A stretch of DNA of 64,000 nt, from positions 1-64,000 of the forward strand of contig CAVQJL010000005.1 in the NCBI GenBank assembly GCA_963712815.1, written 5' to 3'. This document shows positions 34,738-43,781 of the stretch, piece after piece; position 1 is the stretch's first letter, and each line of letters begins with the position of its first letter. This DNA comes from RPQJ01 sp963712815 (GTDB taxonomy: Bacteria > Pseudomonadota > Gammaproteobacteria > Steroidobacterales > Steroidobacteraceae). The position numbers and the translations under genes are program-made. A model generated the notes under the pieces. That model had not been told where the DNA came from. It was given only the letters and a program-made list of their open reading frames with translations, and did no database searches.

Positions 34738-35646
34738 ATGCCCATCGAACCCCACGACGCGACCGACCTGCCGAGCACACCGACCGTAGCCGACCTGATC
34801 GGCCACGGCGCGAGTGCGTTCGAGCGTGCCGGGCTGGCGTTCGGGCACGGGACCGAAAACGCGACCGACGACGCCGCCGCGCTCGTATTCCATGCGCTCG
34901 GCCTCGATCATGCTGCGGCCGAGTCCGCTTATGTCCAGCAGCCCGGCGCGGCCGAGGTCGAGCGCGTGCTCGCCCTGTTCGCCGAACGCATCGAGCGGCG
35001 CGTGCCGGCCGCTTACCTCATGGGTCGGATGTGGTTCGCGGGCCTCGAGTTCGAGGTCGACGAGCGGGTAATCGTGCCGCGATCGCCCTTCGCCGAACTG
35101 ATCCACGCGGGTTTCGAGCCATGGATCGATCCCGATCGGGCCCGCCGCATCCTCGACATCGGCACCGGCTCGGGCTGCATCGCCATCGCTTGCGCGCTGG
35201 CCTTTCCGCACGCCGTGGTGGACGCCGTGGACCTGTCGGCGGACGCTCTCGACGTGGCGCGACGCAACGTGGCGAGACACGCGGCAGGGGACCGGGTCCG
35301 GCTGCTGCAGGGCGACGTCTTCGGGCCCGTGGGTGACGCACGCTACGACCTGATCGTGGCCAATCCGCCGTACGTCAGCGCGGCGGAGATGTCGGCCTTG
35401 CCGCCCGAATACGGCCACGAGCCGGACGTCGCGCTGCGTGCCGGGGCCGACGGCCTCGACGTGGTGCGCCGCATTCTCGCAGGCGCGCCCCGGCACCTCG
35501 CACCCGAAGGCGCGTTGTTCGTCGAGGTGGGCGACAGCGATGTTCGAGTGGCGGAGGCCTTTCCCCGGCTGCCTTTCATCTGGCTCGAGTTCGAGCACGG
35601 CGGGGGCGGCGTATTCCTGCTGCGGCGGACGGATTTCAAGGACTGA
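34738..35646 (+). CDS. prmB: 50S ribosomal protein L3 glutamine methyltransferase
   Basis: An SAM-dependent N5-glutamine methyltransferase. The 302-residue product shows the N-terminal helical domain, EVDERVIVPRSPFAELI, the SAM loop LDIGTGSGCIAIACALAFP and the catalytic NPPY in DLIVANPPYVSAAEMSALPP. The PRSPF motif and aroC as next gene distinguish PrmB from PrmC, the release-factor enzyme. ATG 34738 has GCGGAG directly before it, which is close for a ribosome site. AroC follows after 36 bases. Confidence 0.92.
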   Translation: MPIEPHDATDLPSTPTVADLIGHGASAFERAGLAFGHGTENATDDAAALVFHALGLDHAAAESAYVQQPGAAEVERVLALFAERIERRVPAAYLMGRMWFAGLEFEVDERVIVPRSPFAELIHAGFEPWIDPDRARRILDIGTGSGCIAIACALAFPHAVVDAVDLSADALDVARRNVARHAAGDRVRLLQGDVFGPVGDARYDLIVANPPYVSAAEMSALPPEYGHEPDVALRAGADGLDVVRRILAGAPRHLAPEGALFVEVGDSDVRVAEAFPRLPFIWLEFEHGGGGVFLLRRTDFKD

Positions 35647-35682
35647 CGCCGGCCGTGCGCGTGCGCGGCCGCAGGAGTGAGG

Positions 35683-36780
35683 ATGGCTGGCAACACCTTC
35701 GGTCAACTGTTTACCGTGACGAGCTTCGGCGAGAGCCACGGCCCGGCGCTGGGCTGCATCGTGGACGGCTGCCCGCCGGGCCTCGTGCTGTCGGAAGAGG
35801 ATCTGCAGCGGGACGTCGAACGCCGGCGCTCGGGGACGTCGCGCTACACCAGCCAGCGGCGCGAACCCGATGCGGTGCGCATTCTCTCCGGCGTGTTCGA
35901 AGGGCGCACCACCGGCACCCCGATCGGCCTGCTGGTCGCCAATGAGGACCAGCGTTCCTACGACTACGAGAAGATCAAGGATCGATTCCGCCCCGGCCAC
36001 GCCGACTACACGTACCAGCACAAGCACGGCTTCCGCGACTATCGCGGCGGCGGGCGTTCCTCGGCGCGCGAGACCGTCATGCGCGTCGCGGCGGGCGCCA
36101 TCGCGCGCAAGTACCTCGGCGAGCGACTCGGCGTGAGCATCCACGGCTACCTGGCGCAGATGGGCGACGTCAGGCTCGAGCCGCGCGACCTCGACGAGGT
36201 GGACCGCAACCCGTTCTTCTGCCCGGACGCGTCCCGGGTGGCCGAGCTCGAGGCGCTGATCGACCGGCTGCGACGCGAGGGTGACTCGATCGGGGCCCGC
36301 GTCACGGTCGTGGCGCGGGGCGTGCCGCCCGGGCTCGGCGAGCCCGTGTTCGACCGGCTCGATGCCGATCTGGCTCACGCCATGATGAGCATCAACGCCG
36401 TGAAGGCGGTCGAGGTGGGCGACGGATTCCGCGTCGTCGAGCAGCGCGGCTCCGACCACCGCGACGAGCTCTCGCCGGGCGGGTTCCTCAGCAATCATGC
36501 AGGCGGCACGCTCGGCGGCATCTCGTCCGGGCAGGACGTGGTGGTGAGCCTTGCGCTCAAGCCCACCTCGAGCATCGTGATCCCAGGCCGCACCATCGAC
36601 GTGAGTGGTGCCGCCACCGAAGTGAGCACCACCGGCCGCCACGATCCGTGCGTCGGCATCCGCGCGGTGCCGATCGCGGAGGCCATGCTCGCGCTGGTGC
36701 TGATGGACCACTACCTGAGGAACCGCGCGCAGAACGCCGACGTTCGCTGCCCGACGCCGGTCATCCCGGGATCCGCCTGA
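35683..36780 (+). CDS. aroC: chorismate synthase
   Basis: The FMN-dependent last step of the shikimate pathway (EPSP to chorismate). The 365-residue product shows the signatures GNTFGQLFTVTSFGESHGPA, GCIVDGCPPGL, YTSQRREPDAVRILSGVFEG, RFRPGHADYTYQHKHGFRDY, RGGGRSSARETVMRVAAGAI and GGISSGQDVVVSLALKPTSS. ATG 35683 is preceded by AGGAGTGAGG, a good site; the ATG at 35677 is too close to it. In one operon with prmB. Confidence 0.96.
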   Translation: MAGNTFGQLFTVTSFGESHGPALGCIVDGCPPGLVLSEEDLQRDVERRRSGTSRYTSQRREPDAVRILSGVFEGRTTGTPIGLLVANEDQRSYDYEKIKDRFRPGHADYTYQHKHGFRDYRGGGRSSARETVMRVAAGAIARKYLGERLGVSIHGYLAQMGDVRLEPRDLDEVDRNPFFCPDASRVAELEALIDRLRREGDSIGARVTVVARGVPPGLGEPVFDRLDADLAHAMMSINAVKAVEVGDGFRVVEQRGSDHRDELSPGGFLSNHAGGTLGGISSGQDVVVSLALKPTSSIVIPGRTIDVSGAATEVSTTGRHDPCVGIRAVPIAEAMLALVLMDHYLRNRAQNADVRCPTPVIPGSA

Positions 36781-36863
36781 ACGAACGTGCTCTGGCGCGG
36801 AATTGTGCGGCGCGTCCCCGTATCGGCGGCTGTGAACGGTTAAAAAGCGCCGGAGATACAACC

Positions 36864-36893
36864 TTGGGTGCCGTCCCAGCCGTGGGATATAGT
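36864..36893 (+). promoter_or_regulatory. possible promoter of fimV operon
   Basis: TTGGGT (36864-36869), 18 bases, TATAGT (36888-36893), in the 200-base gap after aroC and about 88 bases before the fimV ATG. The AT-rich -10 stands out from the surrounding GC-rich sequence. Confidence 0.45.
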
Positions 36894-36980
36894 TATGTTC
36901 AATTCGCAGAAATCGCCTGAGTGTGCCGCCGTGGTCCCGCGGTGTGGCGCGGAGGGTGCTTGCATGTCCGGGGAGACCCC

Positions 36981-39575
36981 ATGAAGAGAGCTGTACGCCG
37001 TGCCCTGTTGCTGAGCGCCCTGGCGGCGCCTTCGGCGCTGTATGCGCTCGGGCTCGGCGAGATCCGCCTCAACTCGGCGCTGAACCAGCCGTTCGACGCG
37101 GAGATCGAGCTGGTTTCCGCAACCTCCGAGGACCTCGGGGCGCTGCGCGCCGCACTGGCCTCCGGGGACACCTTCGAGCGCTACGGCCTCGACAAGCCAG
37201 CCTATCTGTCGGATTTCACTTTCCGTGTGGCGCGCTCCGGCGATCGCGACGTACTCAGGGTCACGTCCCCGCGACCGGTCACCGAGCCGTTCGTGACGCT
37301 GCTCGTCGAGGCCAGCTGGCCGCGCGGCCGGTTGCTGCGCGAGTACACCGTGCTGCTGGACCCGCCCGTCTTCGCAGCGGTGCCGACCGGCGCCCCGGTG
37401 GCGGCGCCGCGTGCGGCGTCCGCGCCCCCGGCCGTCGCGCCAAGGTCGGAGCCGAGGCCGGAGCCAGCGGCAGCGCGGGCCGCCGCGCCGGCCATACCGG
37501 CGACCGTCGCGCGCGCGACGATCGAGCCCGGCAGCACCTACCGCGTGCGTCCGAACGACACCCTGTGGCGGATCGCCAGCGCCGCCAGTCCCGGTCCTCG
37601 ATCAGAGGTCAACCGGATGATGGTGGCTATCTTCGAGGCGAACCCGGGTGCGTTCGCGGGCAACATCAATGTCCTTCGTGCGGACAGCGAGCTTCGGATC
37701 CCCGCGAGCAGCGACGTGGCGGCCATTTCGGCTGCTGCAGCGGCCGACGAGGTGGCGCGCCAGTACCGGCAGTGGAGCGGGAGCGCGGACGCGGCAGGCT
37801 CGGACGCCGGCGGGCGTCTGCGCCTGGTGACGCCCGACCAGGGCAGCGCCGCGACTTCCCCGGCGACCGCGGTTCCAGCCGTGTCTCCCGCGGCGGATAC
37901 GGAGCTTCAGGATCGGCTGCAGCGTCTCGAGGCGGAGCTGGCCGAGACGCGGCGCCTGCTCGAGGTTCGCAACGCGGAGCTCGCCACCCTGCAGGGCGCG
38001 GCTCCGGCCGCGGAACCGGGCGAGGTCGTCGAGCCTGAGGCGCCGGTGGGTACGGTGTCCGGCGGGACGCCAGCAGAAGTAGAAGCAGAAGCGCAAGCCG
38101 ACTCGGAACCGGCGGCGATCGCCGAGCCCGAACCTGCGCCGAGGCCCGAGCGCAAGGCACCTCCGGCTGCCGCCGAGGAGCCGTCCATCCTCGAGCGGAT
38201 TCAGGAGTACTGGTGGGTCCTGCTCGGGCTGCTGGCCGCCGCGCTCGGCGTTGCCGCGTGGCTGCGTCGCCGTCGCCAGTCCGAGCCGCTCGAGGACAGC
38301 CTCGAGGAGGCGCTCGGGCGCCGGCCGGCGGACGACCTTCGGGGCCGCGCGCCAGTTGCCGCCCGATCGACGGAATCCGACATCCTGGTCGAGGAGCGAC
38401 AGCCGGCGGAGCCCGTGGTGGCTTCGGTCGCGGCTGCCGCGGCCGCGGCCGTCGAACCTTCGCGCCGCGCGGTCACGGTGGAGGACACGCTGTCGGGCGA
38501 CGGCGCGGTGAGCATCGAGGCCGGGGACCCGCTGGCCGAGGCCGACTTCCACATGGCCTACGGCCTGTACGACCAGGCCGCCGAACTCGTGCAGGTCGCC
38601 GCCAGGCGCGAGCCGCAGCGTCGCGACCTGAAGCTCAAGCTGGTCGAAATCTTCTTCGTGTGGGGCAATCGCGAACGGTTCCTCGAAGTTGCGCGGGACA
38701 TGCACGCGACGCGGGCGCAGGCCGGGCCGGGCGAGTGGGACAAAGTCCTGATCATGGGTCGCCAGCTCGCGCCCGACGAGCCGCTGTTCGCCGGCGCGGC
38801 CGCGCCCATGTCCAGTGACCTGGACCTGGAGCTGTTCAGCGGCGCCGCCGCGACGGACTTCGAGCTGCCGGGCGGCGAGGGTCCGCCTCCGGATCTCGAC
38901 CTGACGGTGCGCAGTCCCGAAGTGCGCGGCGATGATTCGCTGGACTTCCTGCTCGACGAGCCGGTGCGAGGCGCGGACGACGATTCCGTGGTGGCGCCCA
39001 CCATCGAGACGCCGCGCGTGCGGACCACGGTGGATGAACCCACCGCCGAGGTGGCGATCGAGGACCTCGGTCTGGACACCAGCGCCCTGCAGGAACTCGA
39101 GGACATCACCCAGCTCGAGGAGACGCTGGTTGATGCCAGCGCCGGCGTCGAGGACACGGTTCAGGAGCCCGTCCTCGAGCGCGGCAGTGGGCCGGCCCAC
39201 GCGGAGGAGGGCGACCTGTTGAGCGCCACGAGCATGCTCAAGGTGGACCTCGAGACCCTTGCCGAACAGGTATCGGACGAAGGGCGCACGCTGAACGAGG
39301 AGCACTCGGCCATCATCGACCTGTCGGATGCGACCGGCGAGCTCCCCGCCATCGATCTCGACGACGTCGATGCGACCGGCGAACTCGCGCGCATCGATTC
39401 GAAGGTCGGCGGCGACATCACGATGAGCGAGGTCGGCACCAAGCTCGACCTCGCGCGGGCCTACGTGGACATGGGCGACCCGGAGGGCGCGCGCAGCATC
39501 CTCGAGGAAGTACTCAAGGAAGGCAGTGCCGCCCACAAGCAGGAGGCCGAACGGCTCATGTCCGTACTGCCCTGA
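36981..39575 (+). CDS. fimV: FimV/HubP-like polar hub protein
   Basis: An inner-membrane, peptidoglycan-binding scaffold that organises the pole and type IV pili. The 864-residue product has a signal peptide (RALLLSALAAPSALYA), the FimV N-terminal domain LGEIRLNSALNQPFDAEIEL, LysM near 180 (TYRVRPNDTLWRIASAAS) and a coiled coil (DTELQDRLQRLEAELAETRR). After an Ala/Pro/Glu-rich linker comes one membrane helix (WWVLLGLLAAALGVAAWLR, about 415), a long acidic cytoplasmic region, and the C-terminal FimV TPR motif LARAYVDMGDPEGARSILEE. It heads fimV-truA-accD-folC-dedD-cvpA-purF, as in Pseudomonas. Confidence 0.92.
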   Translation: MKRAVRRALLLSALAAPSALYALGLGEIRLNSALNQPFDAEIELVSATSEDLGALRAALASGDTFERYGLDKPAYLSDFTFRVARSGDRDVLRVTSPRPVTEPFVTLLVEASWPRGRLLREYTVLLDPPVFAAVPTGAPVAAPRAASAPPAVAPRSEPRPEPAAARAAAPAIPATVARATIEPGSTYRVRPNDTLWRIASAASPGPRSEVNRMMVAIFEANPGAFAGNINVLRADSELRIPASSDVAAISAAAAADEVARQYRQWSGSADAAGSDAGGRLRLVTPDQGSAATSPATAVPAVSPAADTELQDRLQRLEAELAETRRLLEVRNAELATLQGAAPAAEPGEVVEPEAPVGTVSGGTPAEVEAEAQADSEPAAIAEPEPAPRPERKAPPAAAEEPSILERIQEYWWVLLGLLAAALGVAAWLRRRRQSEPLEDSLEEALGRRPADDLRGRAPVAARSTESDILVEERQPAEPVVASVAAAAAAAVEPSRRAVTVEDTLSGDGAVSIEAGDPLAEADFHMAYGLYDQAAELVQVAARREPQRRDLKLKLVEIFFVWGNRERFLEVARDMHATRAQAGPGEWDKVLIMGRQLAPDEPLFAGAAAPMSSDLDLELFSGAAATDFELPGGEGPPPDLDLTVRSPEVRGDDSLDFLLDEPVRGADDDSVVAPTIETPRVRTTVDEPTAEVAIEDLGLDTSALQELEDITQLEETLVDASAGVEDTVQEPVLERGSGPAHAEEGDLLSATSMLKVDLETLAEQVSDEGRTLNEEHSAIIDLSDATGELPAIDLDDVDATGELARIDSKVGGDITMSEVGTKLDLARAYVDMGDPEGARSILEEVLKEGSAAHKQEAERLMSVLP

Positions 39576-39584
39576 CGGGCGGCG

Positions 39585-40394
39585 ATGGCGCGCATCGCGC
39601 TTGGGATCGAGTACGACGGCAGCGCGTATTTCGGCTGGCAGCAGCAGGCGCATGCGCCCGGCGTGCAAGGGGCGCTGCAGGAAGCGCTCGGCTCGGTGGC
39701 CGGGCACCCGGTACAGCTGACCGCGGCCGGCCGGACCGACGCCGGCGTGCACGCGCTGATGCAGGTGGCGCACTTCGATGCGGCCGTATCGCGACCGGAG
39801 CAGGCGTGGTCGCTCGGCGGTACCGCAGTCGCCGCGGACGACCTGACCGTCCTCTGGGCGCGGTCCGTGCCGGATCATTTCCATGCACGACACAGCGCGT
39901 TGTCGCGCACCTACGTCTACAGCATCCTGAACCGGCCGCTGCGGCCCGCGCTCGCACGCGGCCGGGTCTGCTGGGTCCGCCGGCCGCTCGATGCCGAGGC
40001 GATGCACCGCGCGGCTCAGCGCCTGCTCGGCGAGCACGATTTCTCCTCGTTCCGCGCGGCCGAGTGCCAGTCGTCTACAGCGATGCGCCGCCTGCTGGAG
40101 GTGTCCGTCGAGCGCAGCGGCGCGACGGTGCAGGTCACGGTGCGTGCCAACGCCTTCCTGCACCACATGGTGCGCAACCTCGCCGGCTCGCTGCTGCTGG
40201 TCGGCACCGGGCAGCGTCCCGAGGCCTGGATCGCCGAGGTGCTGGAGGCGCGCGACCGCAAGCTGGCCGGCCCCACTGCGCCGCCGCAGGGACTCTACTT
40301 CGCCGGTGTCGAATATCCCGCCGAATTCGACCTGCCGTCGCGGCCGCAGGCTTCCGGTAGACTCTGGGGCCGTCCCGCGGGAGGGCCGCCGTGA
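39585..40394 (+). CDS. truA: tRNA pseudouridine(38-40) synthase
   Basis: Modifies uridines 38-40 of the anticodon arm. The 269-residue product shows LGIEYDGSAYFGWQQQ, the catalytic aspartate motif TAAGRTDAGVHALMQVAHFD, HARHSALSRTYVYSIL, FSSFRAAECQSSTAMRRLLE and FLHHMVRNLAGSLLLVG. ATG 39585 is 9 bases after fimV. Its TGA overlaps the accD GTG (GTGA), so expression is coupled to acetyl-CoA carboxylase. Confidence 0.95.
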   Translation: MARIALGIEYDGSAYFGWQQQAHAPGVQGALQEALGSVAGHPVQLTAAGRTDAGVHALMQVAHFDAAVSRPEQAWSLGGTAVAADDLTVLWARSVPDHFHARHSALSRTYVYSILNRPLRPALARGRVCWVRRPLDAEAMHRAAQRLLGEHDFSSFRAAECQSSTAMRRLLEVSVERSGATVQVTVRANAFLHHMVRNLAGSLLLVGTGQRPEAWIAEVLEARDRKLAGPTAPPQGLYFAGVEYPAEFDLPSRPQASGRLWGRPAGGPP

Positions 40395-41269
40395 CCTGGT
40401 TCGAGAAGATCATTCCGTCGCGCATCAAGACCGAGCGGCGCACGCGCTCGGTCCCCGAAGGCCTGTGGATCAAGTGCCCGGCCTGCGACGCGGTGCTCTA
40501 CCGCGCCGAACTCGAGCGCAATTTGCAGGTGTGCCCGAAGTGCACGCACCACATGCGCGTCGGGGCACGCGACCGGCTGGCCCGCTTCCTCGACCCGGAC
40601 ACGGGGCAGGAACTGGCGACGGAGGTCGAGCCCGAGGACCCGCTGCGGTTCCGCGACACCAAGAAGTACCGCGACCGGCTCGCCGTGGCGCAGCGGCAGA
40701 CCGGCGAGCGCGACGCGCTGGTGGTCATGGCGGGCCGTCTCGAGGGCCTCGAGGTCGTTGCCTGCGCCTTCGAGTTCCGCTTTCTCGGCGGCTCGATGGG
40801 ATCGGTGGTCGGCGAGCGTTTCGCCCGTGCGGCGGAGTTCTGCATCGAGCAGCGTCGTCCGCTGGTGTGCTTCTCCTCGAGCGGCGGGGCCCGCATGCAG
40901 GAGGGTCTGCTTTCGTTGCTGCAGATGAGCAAGACGAGCGCCATGCTCGCGCGCCTCGCGGCCGCCCGGCTGCCCTTCGTGTCCGTGCTGACCGATCCGA
41001 CCACCGGCGGCGTGTCGGCGAGCCTCGCCATGCTCGGCGACCTCAACATCGCCGAGCCGCGCGCGCTGATCGGCTTCGCAGGACCGCGGGTGATCCAGCA
41101 GACCGTGCGCGAGACGCTGCCGGAGGGATTCCAGCGCAGCGAGTTCCTGCTCGAGCACGGCGCGCTCGACATGATCGTGGACCGCCGTGACCTGCGCGGG
41201 CGCATCGCGGCCGTGCTCGCGCTGCTCATGCACCAGCCGCGCGCGGAGACGACGCCCGAGTCCGGCTGA
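40391..41269 (+). CDS. accD: acetyl-CoA carboxylase carboxyltransferase subunit beta
   Basis: Transfers CO2 from carboxybiotin to acetyl-CoA with AccA. The 292-residue product has the N-terminal zinc finger (CPACDAVLYRAELERN ... VCPKC), DPLRFRDTKKYRDRL, the crotonase-fold oxyanion region FLGGSMGSVVGERFARAAE, CFSSSGGARMQEGLLSLLQM, LTDPTTGGVSASLAMLGD and FAGPRVIQQTVRETLPEGFQ. The GTG start at 40391 overlaps the truA stop. FolC starts 1 base after its stop. Confidence 0.96.
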   Translation: MTWFEKIIPSRIKTERRTRSVPEGLWIKCPACDAVLYRAELERNLQVCPKCTHHMRVGARDRLARFLDPDTGQELATEVEPEDPLRFRDTKKYRDRLAVAQRQTGERDALVVMAGRLEGLEVVACAFEFRFLGGSMGSVVGERFARAAEFCIEQRRPLVCFSSSGGARMQEGLLSLLQMSKTSAMLARLAAARLPFVSVLTDPTTGGVSASLAMLGDLNIAEPRALIGFAGPRVIQQTVRETLPEGFQRSEFLLEHGALDMIVDRRDLRGRIAAVLALLMHQPRAETTPESG

Positions 41270-41270
41270 C

Positions 41271-42545
41271 ATGCCGGCACCGCTCCGATTCCCGCGACTC
41301 GAGGACTGGCTCGAGTGGCAGCAGTCCTCGCACCCGCAGGCGATCGAGCTTGGTCTCGAGCGTGTCGAGCGTGTGCTCGCCCGGACCGGCTGGCGCCGGC
41401 CGGAGCGGCCAGTCATCACCGTCGGCGGCACCAACGGCAAAGGCTCGTGCGTGGCCATGATCGAGGCCATGCTGCGAGCCGGCGGCCGGCGCGTCGGCGC
41501 CTTCACCTCGCCCCACCTCGTCGACTACCGCGAGCGCATCCGCCTGGACGGACAGTGGGTGTCGGCGGCCTCGCTGGTCGCCGCTTTCGAGCGCATCTCG
41601 GACGCCTGCGGCAGCGATTCGCTCACTTTCTTCGAGTACAACGCGCTCGCCGCGCTGCTGGTTTTCGAGAGCTGGGCGCCCGACGTGACCGTGCTCGAGG
41701 TGGGGATGGGCGGGCGTCTCGACGCCGTCAACGTCGTGGATGCGGACGTCGCCGTCGTGGTGTCCGTCGGGCTCGACCACATGGAATGGCTGGGGTCCGA
41801 CCTGGCGTCGATCGCCCGGGAGAAGGCCGGGATCTTCCGGTCCGGGCGGCCGGCCGTCTGTGGCATGGCCGACCCGCCGCCTGCGCTGCCCGAGGCCGCC
41901 GCTGCGCGGGGCGCGCGCCTGCTGCTGCGCGAGCGCGACTTCGTGGTCCGGGAGCACGCGGACGGCAGCTGGGATTTCGCCGATGCAAGTGGTCGGCTGA
42001 ATCGCCTGCCCCCGCCGGCCCTCGCAGGCGTCGTGCAGGTGGGAAACGCCGCCACGGCGCTCGCGGCCCTGCGAACGCTGTCGCCAGAGCTGGTCATCGA
42101 CCGTCGCGCCATCGAGCGCGGACTGCGCGAGGTTCGGCTGCCCGGCCGGTTCCAGCGCCTGCGCTCGGCCACAGGCATCGAGTGGGTCCTGGACGTCGCC
42201 CACAATCCCGATGCAGCGGCCGCGCTGGCTGCGAACCTGGCGTGCTGGCCCGTACGCGGGCGCACCCTCGCAGTGTGCGCGATGCTGTCCGACAAGGACG
42301 TGGCCGGCGTGCTGGATGCGCTGCGGGATCACGTGGATCGCTGGTTCGCTGGAGCCACGGACGGGCCGCGGGGCCTTGGCGATGCCGCGCTCGCGGAGAG
42401 GGCGGCGGCGGCCGGCATCGAGATGATCGCAGCTGGTTCGGTACCGGAGGCGATGGGGCGGGCGGCGCGCGATGCGCGCGAGGGCGATCGCATCGTCGTG
42501 TTCGGCTCGTTTCACACCGTCGGCCCCGCGCTGTCCTGCGTATAA
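41271..42545 (+). CDS. folC: bifunctional dihydrofolate synthase / folylpolyglutamate synthase
   Basis: Adds glutamate to dihydropteroate and extends folate polyglutamate chains. The 424-residue Mur-ligase-family enzyme shows the P-loop ITVGGTNGKGSCVAMIEAML, FTSPHLVDYRERIRLDG, FFEYNALAALLVFESW, VLEVGMGGRLDAVNVVDADV, GLDHMEWLG, EKAGIFR and DVAHNPDAAAALAANL. ATG 41271 follows the accD stop by one base. Its TAA lies inside a TATAAT (42541-42546) just upstream of dedD. Confidence 0.95.
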   Translation: MPAPLRFPRLEDWLEWQQSSHPQAIELGLERVERVLARTGWRRPERPVITVGGTNGKGSCVAMIEAMLRAGGRRVGAFTSPHLVDYRERIRLDGQWVSAASLVAAFERISDACGSDSLTFFEYNALAALLVFESWAPDVTVLEVGMGGRLDAVNVVDADVAVVVSVGLDHMEWLGSDLASIAREKAGIFRSGRPAVCGMADPPPALPEAAAARGARLLLRERDFVVREHADGSWDFADASGRLNRLPPPALAGVVQVGNAATALAALRTLSPELVIDRRAIERGLREVRLPGRFQRLRSATGIEWVLDVAHNPDAAAALAANLACWPVRGRTLAVCAMLSDKDVAGVLDALRDHVDRWFAGATDGPRGLGDAALAERAAAAGIEMIAAGSVPEAMGRAARDAREGDRIVVFGSFHTVGPALSCV

Positions 42546-42555
42546 TTTTGTCGCC

Positions 42556-43213
42556 ATGGACCAAACCCTGCAGGCGCGGCTGATCGGCGCCACGGTGCTC
42601 GTTGCCCTGGCGGTGCTGCTGATCCCGGAACTGCTCTCAGGTCGCAAGACTGTCGAGCCGGCGGCCGACGCGGGCGCTGCCGCGCCGGGATCGCGCACGT
42701 TCACGATCGAACTCGGCGGGTCCGGCGGCCAGCCCAGCTGCTTCCGCGCCGCCTGCAGCGCCGTCGGTCGCTCCCGCGACCAGGGCTGCGGCGGCGCAGG
42801 CTCTCGATCCGACATCCCCAGTGGCGACACCGGCTGAGGCGGCCGGCGCGAAGGCGACCGCTGCGGAGGCGACCGCTGCGGCGGAGCGCGCATTGCCTGC
42901 GGAGCCTCCGTCCCCGGTTGCAAGCAGCGTGGCGTCAACGGCCCCTCCGGCGCAGCTGCCGTCGCCTCCCCCGGTATCCACCGGTGACTGGGTGGTCCAG
43001 GTGGGCGCGTTCGGATCGGCCGAGGCCGCGAGCCGCCTGGTCGACGAGCTCGCGGCCGCGGGCTACTCGGCGCACGTGGCGCCGGTCACGCGGTCGGGCA
43101 AGACACTGCACCGAGTCCGGATCGGGCCGGCAGGAGGACGTGCGGCAGCCCAGCAAATGGCGGAGCGCCTGGCGGCTCGCGGACTGCCGGCGGCAGTCGT
43201 CGCGAACGACTGA
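42556..43213 (+). CDS. dedD: DedD-like SPOR-domain protein, one frameshift
   Basis: A cell-division protein of the DedD type: an N-terminal membrane helix (RLIGATVLVALAVLLIPELL) and the start of FTIELGG, then in another frame an Ala/Pro-rich periplasmic linker and a C-terminal SPOR domain, WVVQVGAFGSAEAASRLVDE, ATYSAHV-like YSAHVAPVTRSGKTLHRVRI and AAQQMAERL, which binds denuded septal peptidoglycan. The frame changes near a GGG run at 42,718-42,720. Joining frames restores a standard product of about 218 residues, so a one-base error is likely. The position between folC and cvpA is canonical. Confidence 0.85.
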
Positions 43214-43267
43214 TGCCGCTCTGCTAAAATCCGGGCCTCGCCGCGCCGCGGTGCCGACGGCAACTGC

Positions 43268-43771
43268 ATGACCACAGTGGACTACATCCTCGCGGCCACG
43301 GTGCTGCTGTCGATTCTCTTCGGCATGGTCCGCGGATTCCTGCGGGAGTCCGTCGCGCTGCTCGGCTGGCTGGTCGGACTGTGGCTCGCGTGGCGCTATG
43401 CCTTCCTGCTCGAGCCCTATCTCGGCGGGGCGCTCACCGGGACCGAGCTGCAGGAGTGGGTCGCGCGGGCGATCGTTCTGCTGTCGGTCGTAGTGGCCGG
43501 CTGGTTGCTGGGGGCCATGTTGAGCTACCTCGTGCAGCGGTCGGGCCTGACGCTCGGCGTGGATCGCCTGCTGGGCGGGCTGTTCGGCCTGGTGCGGGGT
43601 GCGGTGATCATCGGCTTCGCGGTGATGCTCGGCCAGGCGGCCGAACTCGACTCGGAGCCGTGGTGGCGCGGTTCGAAGCTCCTGCCCGTCGGCGAGGAGA
43701 TGGCCTCGGTGCTCCGCGGCTACGTGGAGACAGGGCGCAGGTACGTGTCGGAAAATCCCTCGGAAGCGTGA
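43268..43771 (+). CDS. cvpA: CvpA family membrane protein
   Basis: A 167-residue inner-membrane protein first found through colicin V export; in many genomes it precedes purF and is linked to envelope homeostasis. Four hydrophobic segments are visible: YILAATVLLSILFGMVRGFL, VALLGWLVGLWLAWRYAFLL, AIVLLSVVVAGWLLGAMLSY and GLFGLVRGAVIIGFAVMLG. The RGFLRESVALLGW motif is conserved in the family. PurF begins 10 bases downstream. Confidence 0.93.
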   Translation: MTTVDYILAATVLLSILFGMVRGFLRESVALLGWLVGLWLAWRYAFLLEPYLGGALTGTELQEWVARAIVLLSVVVAGWLLGAMLSYLVQRSGLTLGVDRLLGGLFGLVRGAVIIGFAVMLGQAAELDSEPWWRGSKLLPVGEEMASVLRGYVETGRRYVSENPSEA

Positions 43772-43781
43772 GGCTCAGGCA

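Noticed and set aside
37602..40166. An 854-codon open frame antisense to fimV and truA
   Set aside because: Same GC artefact; no recognisable domain, and it spans the boundary of two well-supported genes.
42541..42546. Perfect TATAAT upstream of dedD
   Set aside because: It overlaps the folC stop codon and there is no acceptable -35 at 16-18 bases, so I do not call a promoter.
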